Source: OCS116 cluster bacterium
Lineage (GTDB): Bacteria; Pseudomonadota; Alphaproteobacteria; Rhizobiales; OSC116
Direction of reading: 5' to 3'
Length of the DNA stretch: 7,624 nucleotides
NCBI GenBank assembly: GCA_002402005.2
Contig: NVUS02000339.1
Coordinates: 1-7,624, forward strand
Positions 1-6,830 of this stretch are shown in pieces. The notes beneath the pieces are model-generated. The model was not told where the DNA came from and did not search any database. It saw nothing but the letters and a program-made list of their open reading frames with translations. The position numbers were made by a program, and so were the translations under genes. Position 1 is the first letter of the stretch; each line of letters begins with the position of its first letter.

Positions 1-333
1 TCATCCACCCCATACCTCCTCTACATGCTAGGCGAATACGTCTCCATCACCTTCATGTGCGCTTTCACCACCATCCTATTCCTAGGCGGCTGGCTCCCAA
101 TGTTCGATTTCGCCCCCTTCACCTGGATTCCAGGCTGGATGTGGTTCACCTTCAAAACCGTCGGCGTCTTCTTCATGTTCGGCATGGTCAAAGCCTTCGT
201 CCCGCGTTACCGTTACGATCAACTCATGCGCCTAGGTTGGAAAGTCCTACTCCCAATCTCACTCGCCATGGTCTTCATCGTCGCAACCGTAATTTTCGCC
301 TTCGACCTTTACCCCAACGTGGCCTCAGCCTGA
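1..333 (+). CDS. nuoH: NADH-quinone oxidoreductase subunit H, C-terminal part (5' end outside window)
   Basis: NuoH is the membrane subunit of complex I that forms much of the quinone-binding chamber and joins the peripheral arm to the membrane arm. Only the last 110 codons are in the window, in frame from base 1 and ending at TGA 331-333. The family signature LGEY is followed by a conserved helix ending in TTILFLGGW, then a WFTFKTVGVFFMFGMVKAF helix, the RYRYDQLMRLGWK loop typical of the NuoH/ND1 C terminus, and a last hydrophobic helix. The reading frame shows no break. An internal ATG at 25 is not the real start, because the frame stays open and NuoH-like to the window edge. nuoI follows after 21 bases, the usual order. 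The coding strand is markedly C-rich here. The family assignment is firm; nothing can be said about the N-terminal two thirds. Confidence 0.97.
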   Translation, partial: SSTPYLLYMLGEYVSITFMCAFTTILFLGGWLPMFDFAPFTWIPGWMWFTFKTVGVFFMFGMVKAFVPRYRYDQLMRLGWKVLLPISLAMVFIVATVIFAFDLYPNVASA

Positions 334-354
334 TTTTGAAAGAAAGATAAGATT

Positions 355-849
355 ATGATGGCAACCATGAAACAAGCAATCGGCTCCCTTTTCTTAAAGG
401 AATTCGTCAGCGCCTTCTTCCTAACCATGCGCTATTTCTTCACCCCCAAGCCCACCATCAACTACCCGTTCGAAAAAGGCCCTCTAAGCCCACGTTTCCG
501 CGGTGAACACGCGCTACGCCGCTACCCCAACGGCCAAGAACGCTGCATCGCCTGCAAATTATGCGAAGCCATCTGCCCGGCCCAAGCCATAACAATCGAA
601 GCTGGCCCCCGCCGTAACGATGGCACACGCCGAACCACAAGATATGACATCGACATGACAAAATGCATCTATTGCGGTTTCTGCCAAGAAGCCTGTCCAG
701 TAGAAGCCATTGTCGAAGGCCCAAATTTCGAATACGCCACCGAAACCCGCGAAGAGCTGTTCTACGACAAAGACAAATTGCTCGCCAACGGTGATAAGTG
801 GGAACGCCAACTGGCAAAAAACATAGAATTAGACGCACCATACAGATAA
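355..849 (+). CDS. nuoI: NADH-quinone oxidoreductase subunit I, 2x[4Fe-4S] protein
   Basis: NuoI is the ferredoxin-like subunit of complex I that carries clusters N6a and N6b and passes electrons to N2 near the quinone site. The 164-residue protein has two complete cluster motifs: C64, C67, C70 and C74 before P75 (CIACKLCEAICP), and C104, C107, C110 and C114 before P115 (CIYCGFCQEACP). An N-terminal stretch around residues 12-29 (LFLKEFVSAFFLTMRYFF) is the amphipathic membrane-contact helix of the family. The region GEHALRRYPNG just before the first motif and the C-terminal ERQLAKNIELDAPYR are typical of alphaproteobacterial and mitochondrial (TYKY) homologues, and the length is normal. Two adjacent ATG codons (355 and 358) follow a purine-rich stretch, GAAAGAAAGATAAG; either could be the start, with a two-base-triplet difference of one residue. 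It lies between nuoH and nuoJ in the standard order. Confidence 0.98.
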   Translation: MMATMKQAIGSLFLKEFVSAFFLTMRYFFTPKPTINYPFEKGPLSPRFRGEHALRRYPNGQERCIACKLCEAICPAQAITIEAGPRRNDGTRRTTRYDIDMTKCIYCGFCQEACPVEAIVEGPNFEYATETREELFYDKDKLLANGDKWERQLAKNIELDAPYR

Positions 850-876
850 CAAATTAGCGAACACTAAGTTCACAGC

Positions 877-886
877 AGGAAAGAGG
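877..886 (+). promoter_or_regulatory. Ribosome binding site of nuoJ
   Basis: AGGAAAGAGG holds two Shine-Dalgarno-like cores, with GAGG ending five bases before the nuoJ ATG at 892. It sits in the 42-base nuoI-nuoJ gap (850-891), one of the few real gaps in this operon, and fixes the nuoJ start. The gap also contains a weak 4-bp inverted repeat (GAAC 859-862, GTTC 868-871) that is too short to call a structure. Confidence 0.75.
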
Positions 887-891
887 CAGAA

Positions 892-1539
892 ATGATTGCC
901 GGAATATTTTTTTACATCTTTGCGATTTTCCTAATCGCCTCAGCCATCATGGTGATTTCATCCCGAAATCCCGTCTACGCTGTGTTCTTCCTCATCCTTG
1001 GCTTTTTTAATGCCACAGGCCTATTCATCCTGCTCGGCGCAGAATTCCTAGCCATGCTCCTCCTCATGGTCTATGTCGGCGCAGTCATGGTTTTATTCTT
1101 GTTCGTAGTTATGATGATCGATATCGACTTCAAAGAGCTATCAAAAGGCTTCTTGCAATATGCCCCAGTCGGCACCCTAATCGGTGTCATCATCCTGGCC
1201 GAAATCATCATGGTAGTCGGCGGCTTCGTCTATGATGCTGAAATGATCAGCAACGCCCCAGTGCCCATCCCCGATGTAGCAACAGTCTCAAACCTAGAAG
1301 CCTTCGGTCTCCTGCTCTACGGCGATTACGTTTTCTTCATCGAGATGGCAGGCATCATCCTACTCATCGCTCTAATCGGCGCAGTCGTACTCACGCTCAA
1401 AAACAGCAGCAAGGCTCTACGTCAAGACATCGCCACCCAAGTGGCAAGAACACCCGAAACCGCGATCGAAATGGTCAGCGTAAAATCAGGCCAAGCTTTC
1501 TCGACCAAAGACACCATTAAAATGAATAAGAGGCGCTAA
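892..1539 (+). CDS. nuoJ: NADH-quinone oxidoreductase subunit J (ND6-like membrane subunit)
   Basis: NuoJ is a small membrane subunit of complex I between NuoH and NuoK, homologous to mitochondrial ND6. The 215-residue protein has five predicted membrane helices: about 1-22, 28-48, 52-75, 92-113 and 147-169. The third contains the family signature LGAEFLAMLLLMVYVGAVMV, including Y61 in the region known in homologues to form a pi-bulge linked to coupling, followed by LFLFVVMM. The NLEAFGLLLYGDYVFFIE segment (134-151) before the last helix is also typical. The soluble C terminus resembles alphaproteobacterial NuoJ up to about GQAF (200-203), then continues with a basic stretch ending KMNKRR that seems longer than I would expect. 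A strong ribosome binding site supports the ATG at 892. The stop is only two bases before nuoK, so the two are probably translationally coupled. Confidence 0.97.
   Translation: MIAGIFFYIFAIFLIASAIMVISSRNPVYAVFFLILGFFNATGLFILLGAEFLAMLLLMVYVGAVMVLFLFVVMMIDIDFKELSKGFLQYAPVGTLIGVIILAEIIMVVGGFVYDAEMISNAPVPIPDVATVSNLEAFGLLLYGDYVFFIEMAGIILLIALIGAVVLTLKNSSKALRQDIATQVARTPETAIEMVSVKSGQAFSTKDTIKMNKRR
1528..1533 (+). promoter_or_regulatory. Ribosome binding site of nuoK, inside the nuoJ coding end
   Basis: AAGAGG ends eight bases before the nuoK ATG at 1542. It lies wholly inside the last codons of nuoJ, where it encodes part of the NKRR tail, so nuoK translation can initiate as ribosomes finish nuoJ. 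It supports 1542 as the nuoK start. Confidence 0.65.
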
Positions 1540-1541
1540 CA

Positions 1542-1850
1542 ATGCAAATTGAATTAGGACATTATCTCATCTTAGCTGGCACTCTATTCACCATAGGTAT
1601 CTTCGGCATTTTCTTAAACCGTAAAAATGTCATCATCATCCTCATGTCGGTCGAGCTCATGCTACTGGCGGTCAACATCAACTTCGTGGCCTTCTCGGCT
1701 TATTCGAATGATATGTTCGGGCAAATTTTCACCCTGTTTATTTTAACTGTTGCAGCTGCCGAAGCTGCCATCGGCTTAGCTATCTTAGTGGTATTCTTCC
1801 GCGCCAAAGGCAGCATCAATGTCGAAGACATCAACTCAATGAAAGGTTAG
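1542..1850 (+). CDS. nuoK: NADH-quinone oxidoreductase subunit K (ND4L-like membrane subunit)
   Basis: NuoK is the small three-helix membrane subunit, homologous to ND4L and related to MrpC, that carries protons between the quinone-side channel and NuoN. The 102-residue length is exactly that of the family. Helices lie at about 6-25, 29-51 and 62-87. The two membrane glutamates needed for coupling in E. coli (E36 and E72) correspond to E38 in MSVELMLLAVNINFVAF and E74 in TVAAAEAAIGLAILV. The N-terminal MQIELGHYLILAGTLFTIG and the C-terminal FRAKGSINVEDINSMKG are normal. The start is fixed by the Shine-Dalgarno sequence inside nuoJ and by homology. A GAAAGG (1841-1846) near its own 3' end serves the next gene. 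Confidence 0.98.
   Translation: MQIELGHYLILAGTLFTIGIFGIFLNRKNVIIILMSVELMLLAVNINFVAFSAYSNDMFGQIFTLFILTVAAAEAAIGLAILVVFFRAKGSINVEDINSMKG
1841..1846 (+). promoter_or_regulatory. Ribosome binding site of nuoL, inside the nuoK coding end
   Basis: GAAAGG lies seven bases before the nuoL ATG at 1854 and overlaps the last codons of nuoK. Only three bases separate the nuoK stop from the nuoL start, so this arrangement suggests coupling and supports the chosen nuoL start. Confidence 0.6.
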
Positions 1851-1853
1851 ACA

Positions 1854-3794
1854 ATGATTTATACAGCAATTGTCTTTCTTCCGATCTTAGCATCGTTATA
1901 TGCAGGGTTTTTTGGTCGATTTTCCGATGCCAAAGTTTCCGAATATCTCACCTCAGGCGTTATGGTCATTGTGGCCATCCTCAGCTGGGTTGTGCTGTTG
2001 GGCTCAGGTTTCGAAGGCGAGGCACTCAATACCAAAGTCAACATCCTAACGTGGATTGACATTACAGGCTTTAAAGCCAATTGGGTCATTCGGGTCGATA
2101 CCTTAACCGCAGTCATGTTCGTGGTGGTCAACACTGTGTCATCCCTAGTGCACATCTATTCAATAGGCTATATGCATAACGACCCACATCGTGTGCGCTT
2201 TTTCGCCTATCTATCCTTCTTCACCTTCGCCATGTTAACCCTCATCACTGCCGATAATTTCCTACAAATGTTCTTCGGTTGGGAAGGCGTGGGCGTGGCT
2301 TCATACCTACTTATCGGCTTCTGGTATAAAAAACAATCAGCCGGCGCTGCGGCGATGAAAGCTTTCATCGTCAACCGTGTGGGTGATTTCGGCTTTGCCC
2401 TCGGCATCTTCGGCGTGCTTTATGTCTTCGGTTCAGTCGATTTCGACACCGTATTCGCCGCTGCCCCCGATATGGTGAATCATAGCTTTAACTTCCTAGG
2501 CTATGATCTTGATATATTAACAACATTGTCAATACTCCTATTCATCGGCGCGATGGGTAAATCAGCTCAATTCTTGCTACATACATGGCTACCAGACGCG
2601 ATGGAAGGCCCAACCCCAGTGTCAGCCCTCATTCATGCCGCCACCATGGTAACCGCCGGCGTATTCCTCGTGGCACGTTGCTCACCTCTATTCGAGCTAG
2701 CCCCCAACGCTTTGGCCTTTGTTACCTTCATCGGCGCAACCACCGCTTTCTTCGCCGCCACTGTTGGCCTGGTGCAAAACGACATCAAACGCGTCATCGC
2801 TTATTCAACCGCCTCACAGCTAGGTTACATGTTCGTAGCCTTGGGAGTCGGCGCATACCAAGCCGCCATCTTCCATCTATTCACTCATGCTTTCTTCAAA
2901 GCTTTGTTATTCCTAGGCGCTGGTAGCGTTATCCATGCGATGAGTGACGAGCAAGATATGCGCAAAATGGGCGGCATCGCCTCCAAAATCCCACGTACCT
3001 ATATCATGATGTTGGTCGGCACCTTGGCATTAACTGGCTTCCCGCTCACCGCTGGCTATTTCTCCAAAGATGCCATCATCGAAGCGGCTTATGTTTCACA
3101 TAATTTCTTCTCAACTTATGCCTTTGTCGCCGTGGTTGTCGCCGCATTTATGACCAGCTTCTATTCATGGCGCTTAATTTTTATGACCTTCCATGGCAAA
3201 AGCCGCGCCTCAAAAGATGTGCTGTCCCATGTGCATGAAAGCCCGCTGGTTATGCTTGCTCCGCTTTACATTCTCGCAGCCGGTGCTTTGCTAGCTGGCA
3301 TCTTGTTCAGCATCTATTTCATCGGCGATGGTCAACAAGTCTTCTGGGCATCATCCATCTTCACTTCCGAGCAGAATCACATCTTGCACGACATTCATGG
3401 CGTACCGGCTTTGGTTAAATATTCACCTTTCATTATGATGGTGGGCGGCTTTGCACTGGCGTGGTATTTCTACATTAGGCAGCCACAAATTCCGGTGCAA
3501 CTTGCCAAGCAATTTAACGGCATGTATAAATTCCTGCTCAACAAATGGTATTTCGACGAAATGTATGATTTCATGTTTGTCAAAGGCGCCCAAAAACTCG
3601 GCACATTCCTTTCGGTCAAAGTCGATAAAGGCGTGATTGATCGCTTCGGGCCAGATGGCTTGGCAGCCTTGGTGCTCAAAGTCACCGCACGGGTCAGTAA
3701 ATTCCAATCAGGCATGTTGTATCATTACGCCTTTGTAATGTTCATCGGCGTGGCAATAATGTTAACCTATTTCATCATTTGGGGGGCACGTTAA
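1854..3794 (+). CDS. nuoL: NADH-quinone oxidoreductase subunit L (ND5-like antiporter subunit)
   Basis: NuoL is the distal antiporter-like proton-pumping subunit of complex I, homologous to ND5 and MrpA. The 646-residue protein has the family architecture: an N-terminal domain to about residue 130, the core proton-translocation domain (about 131-420), and a C-terminal extension that in known structures includes the long lateral helix along NuoM and NuoN. Residues matching the functional ones of E. coli NuoL are present: E144 (FFGWEGVGVASYLLIGFWY), D178 (VNRVGDFG), K236 (GAMGKSAQFLLHTWLPDAMEG), H261 (SALIHAATMVTAG), H345 and K349 (THAFFKALLFLGAGSVIH), and K405-D406 (AGYFSKD). Both broken-helix regions look intact. 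The length is slightly above that of E. coli NuoL and normal for alphaproteobacteria. The start at 1854 follows GAAAGG. The stop TAA (3792-3794) shares one base with the nuoM ATG. Confidence 0.98.
   Translation: MIYTAIVFLPILASLYAGFFGRFSDAKVSEYLTSGVMVIVAILSWVVLLGSGFEGEALNTKVNILTWIDITGFKANWVIRVDTLTAVMFVVVNTVSSLVHIYSIGYMHNDPHRVRFFAYLSFFTFAMLTLITADNFLQMFFGWEGVGVASYLLIGFWYKKQSAGAAAMKAFIVNRVGDFGFALGIFGVLYVFGSVDFDTVFAAAPDMVNHSFNFLGYDLDILTTLSILLFIGAMGKSAQFLLHTWLPDAMEGPTPVSALIHAATMVTAGVFLVARCSPLFELAPNALAFVTFIGATTAFFAATVGLVQNDIKRVIAYSTASQLGYMFVALGVGAYQAAIFHLFTHAFFKALLFLGAGSVIHAMSDEQDMRKMGGIASKIPRTYIMMLVGTLALTGFPLTAGYFSKDAIIEAAYVSHNFFSTYAFVAVVVAAFMTSFYSWRLIFMTFHGKSRASKDVLSHVHESPLVMLAPLYILAAGALLAGILFSIYFIGDGQQVFWASSIFTSEQNHILHDIHGVPALVKYSPFIMMVGGFALAWYFYIRQPQIPVQLAKQFNGMYKFLLNKWYFDEMYDFMFVKGAQKLGTFLSVKVDKGVIDRFGPDGLAALVLKVTARVSKFQSGMLYHYAFVMFIGVAIMLTYFIIWGAR
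3781..3786 (+). promoter_or_regulatory. Probable G-run ribosome binding site of nuoM
   Basis: A run of six G residues lies in the last codons of nuoL, seven bases before the ATG at 3794. It can pair with the pyrimidine-rich anti-Shine-Dalgarno end of 16S rRNA, although it lacks the usual A positions. It favours ATG 3794 over an in-frame TTG at 3779, which lies upstream of and abuts this run and so could not use it. Confidence 0.5.
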
Positions 3795-5362
3795 TGTCTG
3801 AGTGGCCAATTCTTTCCATCGTCACCTTCTTCCCGTTATTGGGTGCGTTGATCATCTTTATATTGATCAAAGAAGATAGCGAACAATCAAAAAACAACAT
3901 TCGCAACATCGCATTTATGACATCGGGGGCAACCTTCCTTATCTCATTATTGCTGTGGTTATTCTTCGACAATACAACTGCCGAAATGCAATTTGTCGAA
4001 ACCGCATCTTGGTTGGGTGGCAACATCAACTATAAAATGGGTGTCGATGGCATCAGCATGTTGTTTGTTATCCTCACCACATTCTTGCTACCATTCTGCA
4101 TATTGGCCAGCTGGAAGACGGTAAAAAACAACGTCAAAGAATTTATGATCGCCTTCTTGGTGCTAGAAACCTTTCTCATCGGCGTGTTTAGCTCGCTCGA
4201 CCTGCTGGTTTTCTACATCTTCTTCGAAGGTGGCTTAATCCCGCTTTACCTCATCATCGGCATCTGGGGCGGTAAAAACCGCGTTTATGCCAGCTTTAAA
4301 TTCTTCCTGTTCACCTTGCTAGGCTCAGTCTTAATGCTGCTCGCCATCATGGCAATGTATTGGGATGCCGGCACTACCGACATTGTCGAACTGCTCAAGC
4401 ATGATTTCCCGGCCGAAATGCAAACCTGGTTATGGTTGGCTTTCTTCGCCTCCTTCGCGGTCAAAATGCCAATGTGGCCATTCCACACCTGGCTGCCTGA
4501 TGCCCATGTGCAAGCCCCAACTGCGGGCTCTGTCATCTTGGCCGGCCTGTCACTTAAAATGGGTGGCTATGGCTTTATCCGCTTTAGCTTATCTATGTTC
4601 CCCGAAGCCAGTGGCGACATGCAGACATTTGTCTTTGTGCTGTCAGCCATCGCCATCATCTACACATCTTTAGTGGCTATGATGCAAAAAGACATGAAAA
4701 AGCTAATCGCTTATTCTTCCGTCGCGCATATGGCATTCGTCACTGCCGGTATTTTCACCGCCAATTCTATGGGTCTGCAAGGCGCTATTTTCCAAATGCT
4801 CAGCCATGGTATTGTTTCATCAGCTTTGTTCCTGTGCGTCGGGGTTATTTATGACCGCATGCACACCAGAGAAATCTCAGCCTATGGCGGCCTCGTGCAT
4901 CGCATGCCATATTATGCCTTTATCTTTATGATTTTCACCATGGCCAATGTTGGCTTGCCAGGCACTGTCGGCTTTGTCGGCGAGGTGCTGACGCTAGCCG
5001 CCATGTTCCAAGTCAATACATGGATGGCCTTATTCGCCACAACCGGCGTCATCTTATCAGCCGGTTATGCCCTATGGCTTTACCGCCGGGTTATCTTCGG
5101 TGAGTTAGAAAAAGAAAGCTTGCGCGATATTCTGGATATGGACAAACGCGAGAAATATATTTTGGTGCCGATGATTTGCATCACCATATTCTTCGGTTTC
5201 TATCCAAAACCAATCTTCAACGTCACCAGCGTTTCGGTCGATAACTTGATCGAGAATTACCGTCATGATATGGAAAATGCCGGCCGCTTGTCACATGAAC
5301 CACATATTAAAGCTATGGGTGGCGATGCCGCAACGGCAGATCACGCCCCAGCTACACATTAA
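3794..5362 (+). CDS. nuoM: NADH-quinone oxidoreductase subunit M (ND4-like antiporter subunit)
   Basis: NuoM is the middle antiporter-like proton-pumping subunit of complex I, homologous to ND4 and MrpD. From ATG 3794 the protein has 522 residues. Key residues that match E. coli NuoM are present: E145 (FYIFFEGGLIPLYLIIG), K224 (ASFAVKMPMWPFHTWLPDAH), K255 (LAGLSLKMGGYG) and E397 (GTVGFVGEVLTL). The IAYSSVAHM and SHGIVSSALFLCVGV segments (305-350) and the YDRMHTRE loop are signatures of the family. An in-frame TTG at 3779 would add five residues (MGGTL) but is an unlikely start: MSEWPILS begins like family members, and the TAATG overlap with nuoL is a common coupled arrangement. The C-terminal 33 residues after the last helix contain five histidines, an unremarkable variable tail. 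Confidence 0.97.
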   Translation: MSEWPILSIVTFFPLLGALIIFILIKEDSEQSKNNIRNIAFMTSGATFLISLLLWLFFDNTTAEMQFVETASWLGGNINYKMGVDGISMLFVILTTFLLPFCILASWKTVKNNVKEFMIAFLVLETFLIGVFSSLDLLVFYIFFEGGLIPLYLIIGIWGGKNRVYASFKFFLFTLLGSVLMLLAIMAMYWDAGTTDIVELLKHDFPAEMQTWLWLAFFASFAVKMPMWPFHTWLPDAHVQAPTAGSVILAGLSLKMGGYGFIRFSLSMFPEASGDMQTFVFVLSAIAIIYTSLVAMMQKDMKKLIAYSSVAHMAFVTAGIFTANSMGLQGAIFQMLSHGIVSSALFLCVGVIYDRMHTREISAYGGLVHRMPYYAFIFMIFTMANVGLPGTVGFVGEVLTLAAMFQVNTWMALFATTGVILSAGYALWLYRRVIFGELEKESLRDILDMDKREKYILVPMICITIFFGFYPKPIFNVTSVSVDNLIENYRHDMENAGRLSHEPHIKAMGGDAATADHAPATH

Positions 5363-5376
5363 GTATTTAGAGATTT

Positions 5377-5380
5377 AGGA
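5377..5380 (+). promoter_or_regulatory. Ribosome binding site of nuoN
   Basis: AGGA (within TTAGGAAT) lies eight bases before the nuoN ATG at 5389, in the 26-base nuoM-nuoN gap. The spacing is normal and supports this start. No terminator or promoter is visible in the gap. Confidence 0.65.
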
Positions 5381-5388
5381 ATAACATT

Positions 5389-6828
5389 ATGTCAAACGAA
5401 AACGACTTTCTATATATCTTACCCGAGTTAATCCTCATCATCGGCGCGCTCATCGCGTTGCTGATTGCCGGTTATAAAGGTAAAAAGTCGGTTGGTTTTG
5501 TTGCCAACTTTGCCATCGGCCTTATGGTGCTGGCCGGCATTGTGTCATACGCCTTACCTAACGATGTCACCCGTATATTTAACGGCTTGCTGATCAACGA
5601 TAGCTACAGTATTTTCATGAAGATACTCACTCTATTTGGCGGCGCAGCCACCTTGTTGATGATTAAAAACTTCCTCCAATCGCGTAAGCTCGATCAGCCC
5701 GAATTCATCGTGCTAATTCTGTTCGCCATTGTCGGCATGATGTTCATGATCTCATCCAACAACCTGCTCACCCTATATCTAGGCATCGAGATGCAAAGCC
5801 TATCGCTCTACATCTTGGCAGCATTCAACCGCTCCTCCACCAAAGCCACCGAATCGGGTCTTAAATATTTCATCCTCGGCGCGCTGTCATCCGGTATGTT
5901 GCTATTCGGCATGTCATATATTTATGGCTTCACCGGCTCCACATCATTCGATTTGATCGCCGAACATATCGGCAAAGAAGGCTCATCAATCGGCATCATC
6001 TTCGGTATCACTTTCCTAGCCGCCGGTCTCATGTTCAAAATCTCCGCTGTGCCATTCCATATGTGGACACCGGATGTTTACGAAGGCGCTCCAACCCCAG
6101 TCACCGCATTCTTCGCCACCGCGCCAAAAATCGCCGCCATGGCCATGATCCTTCGCGTGCTGTATAGCCCGTTCATCGAAATGGGTACAGATTGGCAACA
6201 AATCATCGTCTTTGTCGCCTTGGCTTCAATGGTACTTGGCGGTTTCGCCGGCATCGCACAAAAAAACATCAAACGCCTGATGGCTTATTCATCCATTGCT
6301 CATATGGGTTATGCTTTGGTCGGCGCATCAGCTTTCTCCGACCCCGGCACAGCCATCAAATCGGTCATTCTGTATATGACCATTTATCTGATCACCACAC
6401 TCGGCGTATTCGCCTGTATCTTGGGTATGAAACGCGGCGGCGATAGTTTTGAGAAAATCTCCGACCTAGCCGGTATGTGGCGCAATCACCCATTAATCGC
6501 CATCTCACTAACCATCTTCATGTTCTCCCTAACCGGCATGCCGCCATTCGCTGGCTTCATCGCCAAATACTATGTTTTCTCAGCTGCGGTAAACGAAGGC
6601 CTATGGCTATTGGTCATTGTCGGCGTCTTGGCCTCAGTGGTCGGTGCATTCTATTATTTGCGCATCATCAAAGTCATTTATTTCGAAGAAAGCAAAGATG
6701 CATTCGATCCAATGTCAATCGAGCTAAAAATAGTCCTCGGCTTTGCCACATTATTCACCATCATCTTCACCATCTTCCCCGGTAGTTTGCTTGAACTGGC
6801 ACAAAATGCCGCTCAATCGCTCAATTGA
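5389..6828 (+). CDS. nuoN: NADH-quinone oxidoreductase subunit N (ND2-like antiporter subunit)
   Basis: NuoN is the antiporter-like proton-pumping subunit closest to NuoK, homologous to ND2. The 479-residue length is typical of bacterial NuoN. Residues that match the functional ones in E. coli NuoN are present: E134 (LTLYLGIEMQSLSLYILAA), K217 (AAGLMFKISAVPFHMWTPDVYEG), K247 (FFATAPKIAAM) and K393 (GMPPFAGFIAKYYVF). The IKRLMAYSSIAHMGY segment (294-308) and the ATESGLKYFILGALSSG loop (153-169) are family signatures. The ATG at 5389 follows AGGA at good spacing. The TGA stop (6826-6828) falls inside a small inverted repeat that abuts the birA start. The gene is intact, and it closes the complex I part of the operon. 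Confidence 0.98.
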   Translation: MSNENDFLYILPELILIIGALIALLIAGYKGKKSVGFVANFAIGLMVLAGIVSYALPNDVTRIFNGLLINDSYSIFMKILTLFGGAATLLMIKNFLQSRKLDQPEFIVLILFAIVGMMFMISSNNLLTLYLGIEMQSLSLYILAAFNRSSTKATESGLKYFILGALSSGMLLFGMSYIYGFTGSTSFDLIAEHIGKEGSSIGIIFGITFLAAGLMFKISAVPFHMWTPDVYEGAPTPVTAFFATAPKIAAMAMILRVLYSPFIEMGTDWQQIIVFVALASMVLGGFAGIAQKNIKRLMAYSSIAHMGYALVGASAFSDPGTAIKSVILYMTIYLITTLGVFACILGMKRGGDSFEKISDLAGMWRNHPLIAISLTIFMFSLTGMPPFAGFIAKYYVFSAAVNEGLWLLVIVGVLASVVGAFYYLRIIKVIYFEESKDAFDPMSIELKIVLGFATLFTIIFTIFPGSLLELAQNAAQSLN

Positions 6829-6830
6829 GC
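6811..6830 (+). repeat. Hairpin-forming inverted repeat at the nuoN-birA junction
   Basis: GCTCAAT (6811-6817) and ATTGAGC (6824-6830) are perfect inverse complements separated by six bases, giving a possible 7-bp stem in the mRNA. The second arm also completes a 12-base perfect palindrome, GCTCAATTGAGC (6819-6830). The structure contains the nuoN TGA stop and ends one base before the birA ATG at 6831. There is no U-run after it, so it does not look like an intrinsic terminator. A role in coupling or limiting birA translation is inference; coincidence within coding sequence is possible. Confidence 0.45.

Noticed and set aside
25..27. ATG at 25 as the start of a small gene
   Set aside because: The frame is open and NuoH-like back to base 1, and the ATG falls inside a conserved NuoH segment. 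It is an internal methionine codon.
334..356. Possible promoter in the nuoH-nuoI gap (TTGAAA at 336)
   Set aside because: No -10 box occurs at 16-18 bases from it. The purine-rich stretch is better explained as the nuoI ribosome binding site.
458..841. Antisense open frame opposite nuoI
   Set aside because: It is rich in Arg, Cys, Trp and Leu, with no plausible family, and covers the conserved Fe-S motifs on the other strand. It is a shadow of nuoI.
859..871. Small inverted repeat (GAAC/GTTC) in the nuoI-nuoJ gap
   Set aside because: The stem is only four pairs, with AT-rich flanks and no U-run. It is not distinguishable from chance and is no terminator.
3779..3781. TTG as nuoM start
   Set aside because: It adds five residues (MGGTL) not expected for the family, has no ribosome binding site of its own, and lies just before the G run that suits ATG 3794.
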